Notes under the pieces: model-generated | Told to the model about the DNA's origin: nothing | Seen by the model: the letters and a program-made list of their open reading frames with translations, nothing else | Database searches by the model: none | Part shown: positions 31,942-34,690 of the stretch, one piece after another | Numbering within the stretch: position 1 is the stretch's first letter | Layout: each line of letters starts with the position of its first letter | Source: Candidatus Brevefilum sp. | GTDB taxonomy: Bacteria; Chloroflexota; Anaerolineae; Anaerolineales; Anaerolineaceae | Length of the DNA: 34,690 nt | Assembly (NCBI GenBank): GCA_019428905.1 | Contig: JAHYJN010000029.1 | Coordinates: 1-34,690 of the forward strand | Reading direction: 5' to 3' | Position numbers and translations under genes: made by a program

Positions 31942-33699
31942 ATGTTTGAAAAAGAGAAATTAACCATTGAATCAAAAATTAGGGCTTACCTGCAAACTGA
32001 GGGTATTAAGAACGCCTCACTGGAGTTTCGCCAGATTCCCTTTAGCGGGGAATGGGGGATGGCAGTCCCCCTATTCCCAATCGCAGCCAGCGAAGCGCGT
32101 TCCGGGAAAAAGGTGATTGTCCCGCAACGAGCCCAAGCCTTGGCTGAAGGGATCATCGCATCTTTAGGGGATTCCTTGGGCGGTTTTTCGCACGCTGAAG
32201 CGGTGAACGGCTACCTCAACCTGTATTTCTCAACCGCTGACTATGCCCGGCGGGTGGTGGATACGGTACTGGACCAGGGGTCTGAATTTGGAAAGAATCC
32301 AGATCGTGATGAAACCGTAATGGTGGAATACTCACAGCCAAATACGCACAAGGCGTTTCATGTGGGGCACCTGCGTAATGTGATTTTGGGCGGCAGCATC
32401 TGTCGCATCCTTGAATTTGCCGGTTATGACGTGATCCGAGCCAATTACCTGGGGGATATTGGCCTGCATGTGATCAAATGGATGTGGAATTACCTTAAAA
32501 ATCACCCTGGTGAAGAACCGGGGGAAGATCACACGCATTGGATGAATCAAATCTATGCAGAAGCCGACCGACTGTTTCAGGAACCCGAAAATGAGGCCGA
32601 AGTGCGGGAACTGTACGCCCGCTGGAATCAACGAGATCCCGAGATCCTGGCCTTGTGGAAAAAGACGCGCCAGTGGTCTTTGGAGGGATTTAACCAGATT
32701 TACAGCCAGCTGGACGAATCCTTTGATCGGATTTATTTTGAGAGCGAAGTTGAGGATCCGGGTGCGCACCTGGTGGAACAGCTGATCCAACAGGGGTTGG
32801 CAAAAGATGAACGGCCTGAGGGGCCGGTGTTCATTGACCTAGATGAAATTGTCGGGACGCAGGATGAATACCGAGTTTTGGTAGTCCTCCGCTCGGATGG
32901 GTCATCCCTGTATGCCACCAAGGACATTCCCTTGGCCATTCAGAAATTCAATGAATACGACCTGGCGAAATCGATTTACGTGATCGACGTCCGCCAATCG
33001 TTATATATGAAGCAAATTTTCAAAACAATGGCGTTATTGGGCTATGAGTGGGCAGACCGGCTTTATCACCTGGCTTATGAGTTGGTCAACCTACCAGGGA
33101 ATGTGACCATGGCTTCCCGCGAGGGGACAGTGGTATTGTTTGATGACCTGGTTCGGGAGGCCACCCAACGGGCACGGGCGATCGTTGAGCAGAAGAACCC
33201 CGAATTGTCCGAGGAGATCAAAGACGAGATCGCCGAGGCGGTAGCCTTGGGTGCACTGAAGTACACCATGCTTTCGAGGGACAATACCAAGGTGGTCACA
33301 TTCGATTGGGACGCCGCGCTGGATTTCAATGGACAGGCTGCGCCGTATATTCAATATGCGCATGTGCGGGCGGGCAGCATCCTGCGCAAGGCTGGGGAAT
33401 TTTCACCCCCGGCGGTTGATTTCCCTGGTGACCTGGAAAAGGCCGAAGTAGACCTAATTGAATTGATGACACGCTTGCCGGCGGAGGTGCTGCGTGCAGC
33501 AGCTGAATACCGTCCTTTGGTGATTGCTAACCTGGCATTTGAGCTGGCAAAGGCCTTCAATGATTTTTATAACACCTGCCAGGTATTGAATACTGATCCT
33601 GATGTGCGGGCGTACCGCTTACGGCTGGTTGCTGCAGCGCAGCAGGTGATCGCGTCCAGCCTGGGTTTGCTGGGGATTAGGGCACCCAGCGTAATGTAA
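31942..33699 (+). CDS. argS: Arginyl-tRNA synthetase
   Basis: A 585-residue class I aminoacyl-tRNA synthetase. It has an N-terminal Add-1 domain (about 1-110), the HIGH motif as HVGH (140-143) in the family-specific SQPNTHKAFHVGHLRN, and MASREG (390-395) in place of KMSKS; a degenerate KMSKS is normal for ArgRS. The C-terminal DALR anticodon-binding domain contains YIQYAHVRAGSILRKAG and ends in the typical LGLLGIRAPSVM. Length and ends are complete. The ribosome-binding site (GAGCGTGG) is weak. The cyclic-diphosphoglycerate-synthetase-like gene starts 50 bases downstream with no terminator between, so they may share a transcript. Confidence 0.97.
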   Translation: MFEKEKLTIESKIRAYLQTEGIKNASLEFRQIPFSGEWGMAVPLFPIAASEARSGKKVIVPQRAQALAEGIIASLGDSLGGFSHAEAVNGYLNLYFSTADYARRVVDTVLDQGSEFGKNPDRDETVMVEYSQPNTHKAFHVGHLRNVILGGSICRILEFAGYDVIRANYLGDIGLHVIKWMWNYLKNHPGEEPGEDHTHWMNQIYAEADRLFQEPENEAEVRELYARWNQRDPEILALWKKTRQWSLEGFNQIYSQLDESFDRIYFESEVEDPGAHLVEQLIQQGLAKDERPEGPVFIDLDEIVGTQDEYRVLVVLRSDGSSLYATKDIPLAIQKFNEYDLAKSIYVIDVRQSLYMKQIFKTMALLGYEWADRLYHLAYELVNLPGNVTMASREGTVVLFDDLVREATQRARAIVEQKNPELSEEIKDEIAEAVALGALKYTMLSRDNTKVVTFDWDAALDFNGQAAPYIQYAHVRAGSILRKAGEFSPPAVDFPGDLEKAEVDLIELMTRLPAEVLRAAAEYRPLVIANLAFELAKAFNDFYNTCQVLNTDPDVRAYRLRLVAAAQQVIASSLGLLGIRAPSVM

Positions 33700-33749
33700 T
33701 TATTTATCATATTTACCTAACCAACGATTGAAAAGGAGTTAAAGACACA

Positions 33750-34690
33750 ATGGAAAAAATTCGAACGATTATTATGGGCGCGGCGGGACGTGATTTTCAC
33801 AATTTCAACACATTCTTCCGCGGCAATGAGAGCTATGAAGTGGTCGCGTTCACGGCCACACAAATCCCGAACATTGATGACCGCAAATACCCGGCAGCGT
33901 TGGCTGGCGAGCTGTATCCAGAGGGCATACCGATCCTACCGGAAGCACAGCTTGAGTCATTGATTAAAAATGAAAAAATTGACCAGGTGATTTTTGCTTA
34001 CAGCGATGTACCACATGAGTACGTGATGCATAAGGCGGCGATTGTTAATGCGGCCGGGGCAGATTTTCGCTTAATGGGCACCAAAGAAACCCAGATCAAA
34101 TCCACCAAACCAGTAGTGGGCGTGTGTGCCGTCAGGACAGGCTCAGGGAAAAGCCAGACCACGCGGCGGGTATCGCTGATCCTGCGCGAGATGGGCTACA
34201 CCGTGGCTGCCATCCGGCATCCCATGCCATACGGCGATCTTGTGAAACAAAAGGTGCAACGTTTTGCGGATTACAGCGACCTGGATAAGCATGAATGCAC
34301 CATCGAAGAGCGTGAGGAATACGAACCCCACCTGGACAATGGCGTGATTGTCTATGCTGGTGTGGATTACGAAGCGATTTTGCGTGAAGCGGAGAAAGAG
34401 GTTGACATTGTGCTGTGGGATGGTGGGAATAACGACTTCTCGTTTTATGTCACGGATATGCTGATCGTGGTTGCCGACCCCCATCGGCCGGGGCATGAGC
34501 TGCGTTACTATCCTGGTGAAACGAATGTACGCATGGCAGATGTGTTTGTGATCAACAAGGTAGACACAGCCAATGCAGAGGACGTGATCACCGTCCGGGA
34601 CAACCTGCATGCCCTCAATCCGGATGCGGTTGTGATCGAAGGTGCTTCGCCTTTGTTTGTGGATGACCCGCTAGCGATCCGAGGGAAACG
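33750..34690 (+). CDS. Cyclic 2,3-diphosphoglycerate synthetase-like P-loop protein (3' truncated)
   Basis: An open frame of at least 313 codons that runs off the right edge. It starts MEKIRTIIMGAAGRDFHNFN, a Rossmann-like N-terminal domain (about 1-115) characteristic of the archaeal cpgS family and its bacterial homologues. A P-loop follows at about 124-136 (GVCAVRTGSGKSQ), then WDGGNND, IVVADPHRPGHE and an NKVD motif like the G4 box of GTPases. The archaeal enzyme makes the thermoprotectant cyclic 2,3-diphosphoglycerate; bacterial homologues are widespread, and their role is, to my knowledge, unproven. GGAG lies 11 bases before the ATG. Full members are about 440-460 residues, so roughly a third is missing. 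Confidence 0.88.
   Translation, partial: MEKIRTIIMGAAGRDFHNFNTFFRGNESYEVVAFTATQIPNIDDRKYPAALAGELYPEGIPILPEAQLESLIKNEKIDQVIFAYSDVPHEYVMHKAAIVNAAGADFRLMGTKETQIKSTKPVVGVCAVRTGSGKSQTTRRVSLILREMGYTVAAIRHPMPYGDLVKQKVQRFADYSDLDKHECTIEEREEYEPHLDNGVIVYAGVDYEAILREAEKEVDIVLWDGGNNDFSFYVTDMLIVVADPHRPGHELRYYPGETNVRMADVFVINKVDTANAEDVITVRDNLHALNPDAVVIEGASPLFVDDPLAIRGK

Noticed and set aside
34143-34610. 155-codon minus-strand open frame at the right edge
   Set aside because: It is antisense to the P-loop protein, whose frame is continuous and carries clear family motifs.

Overview
The window looks like a chromosomal segment of a Chloroflexota bacterium, most likely class Anaerolineae. This is an inference. 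It rests on lipoproteins with threonine/proline-rich linkers and an NBR1-like FW domain, an archaeal-type AspRS, a split methylmalonyl-CoA mutase small subunit beside MeaB, membrane-bound PH-domain proteins, and REP-like intergenic hairpins of a kind common in that phylum. Most of it is housekeeping DNA, but several less familiar proteins are interspersed. No rRNA, tRNA, transposase, phage gene or CRISPR array was found.

Layout: positions 1-326 are a repeat-bearing intergenic stretch, followed by a small membrane protein (327-653) and a two-way terminator. From 6648 down to 745 a minus-strand run of six genes encodes the B12-binding mutase subunit, MeaB, aspartyl-tRNA synthetase, a GNAT acetyltransferase, PRPP synthetase and lysine 2,3-aminomutase. 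Positions 6869-9197 hold two overlapping plus-strand genes for a four-helix membrane protein and a Vps62-like protein with a coiled coil and C-terminal membrane helices. A flavin reductase (minus) converges on them. Then come ruvB-queA and clpC on the plus strand.

The most striking block is 14721-20939. A 1452-residue minus-strand protein joins a zinc ribbon, a cyclase-like domain without its metal-binding aspartates, an AAA/STAND ATPase, a long TPR region and a SpoIIE-type phosphatase. It is divergently transcribed from a membrane protein with a cyclic-nucleotide-binding-like domain, whose phosphate cassette is also non-canonical, and two duplicated transmembrane-PH units. A 16-bp tandem repeat follows this gene, then def-recF and a nitroreductase.

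From 28660 down to 23572 the minus strand carries the RNase P RNA gene with promoter and terminator, a DUF488 protein, an FW-domain lipoprotein with a triplicated C-terminal module, a nucleoside-diphosphate-kinase-like protein with a large insertion, and a double-SIS sugar-phosphate isomerase. The right end (28865-34690, plus) has an unassigned 441-residue protein with nucleotidyltransferase-like motifs, rpsT with a TTG start, a propeller-like lipoprotein, argS, and the truncated beginning of a bacterial homologue of cyclic 2,3-diphosphoglycerate synthetase.

The best candidates for something undescribed are the divergent degenerate-cyclase/phosphatase and CNB-PH pair, the NDPK-like protein with its insertion, the candidate nucleotidyltransferase, and the Vps62-like membrane pair. 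All functional statements come from reading motifs by eye; no database search was possible.
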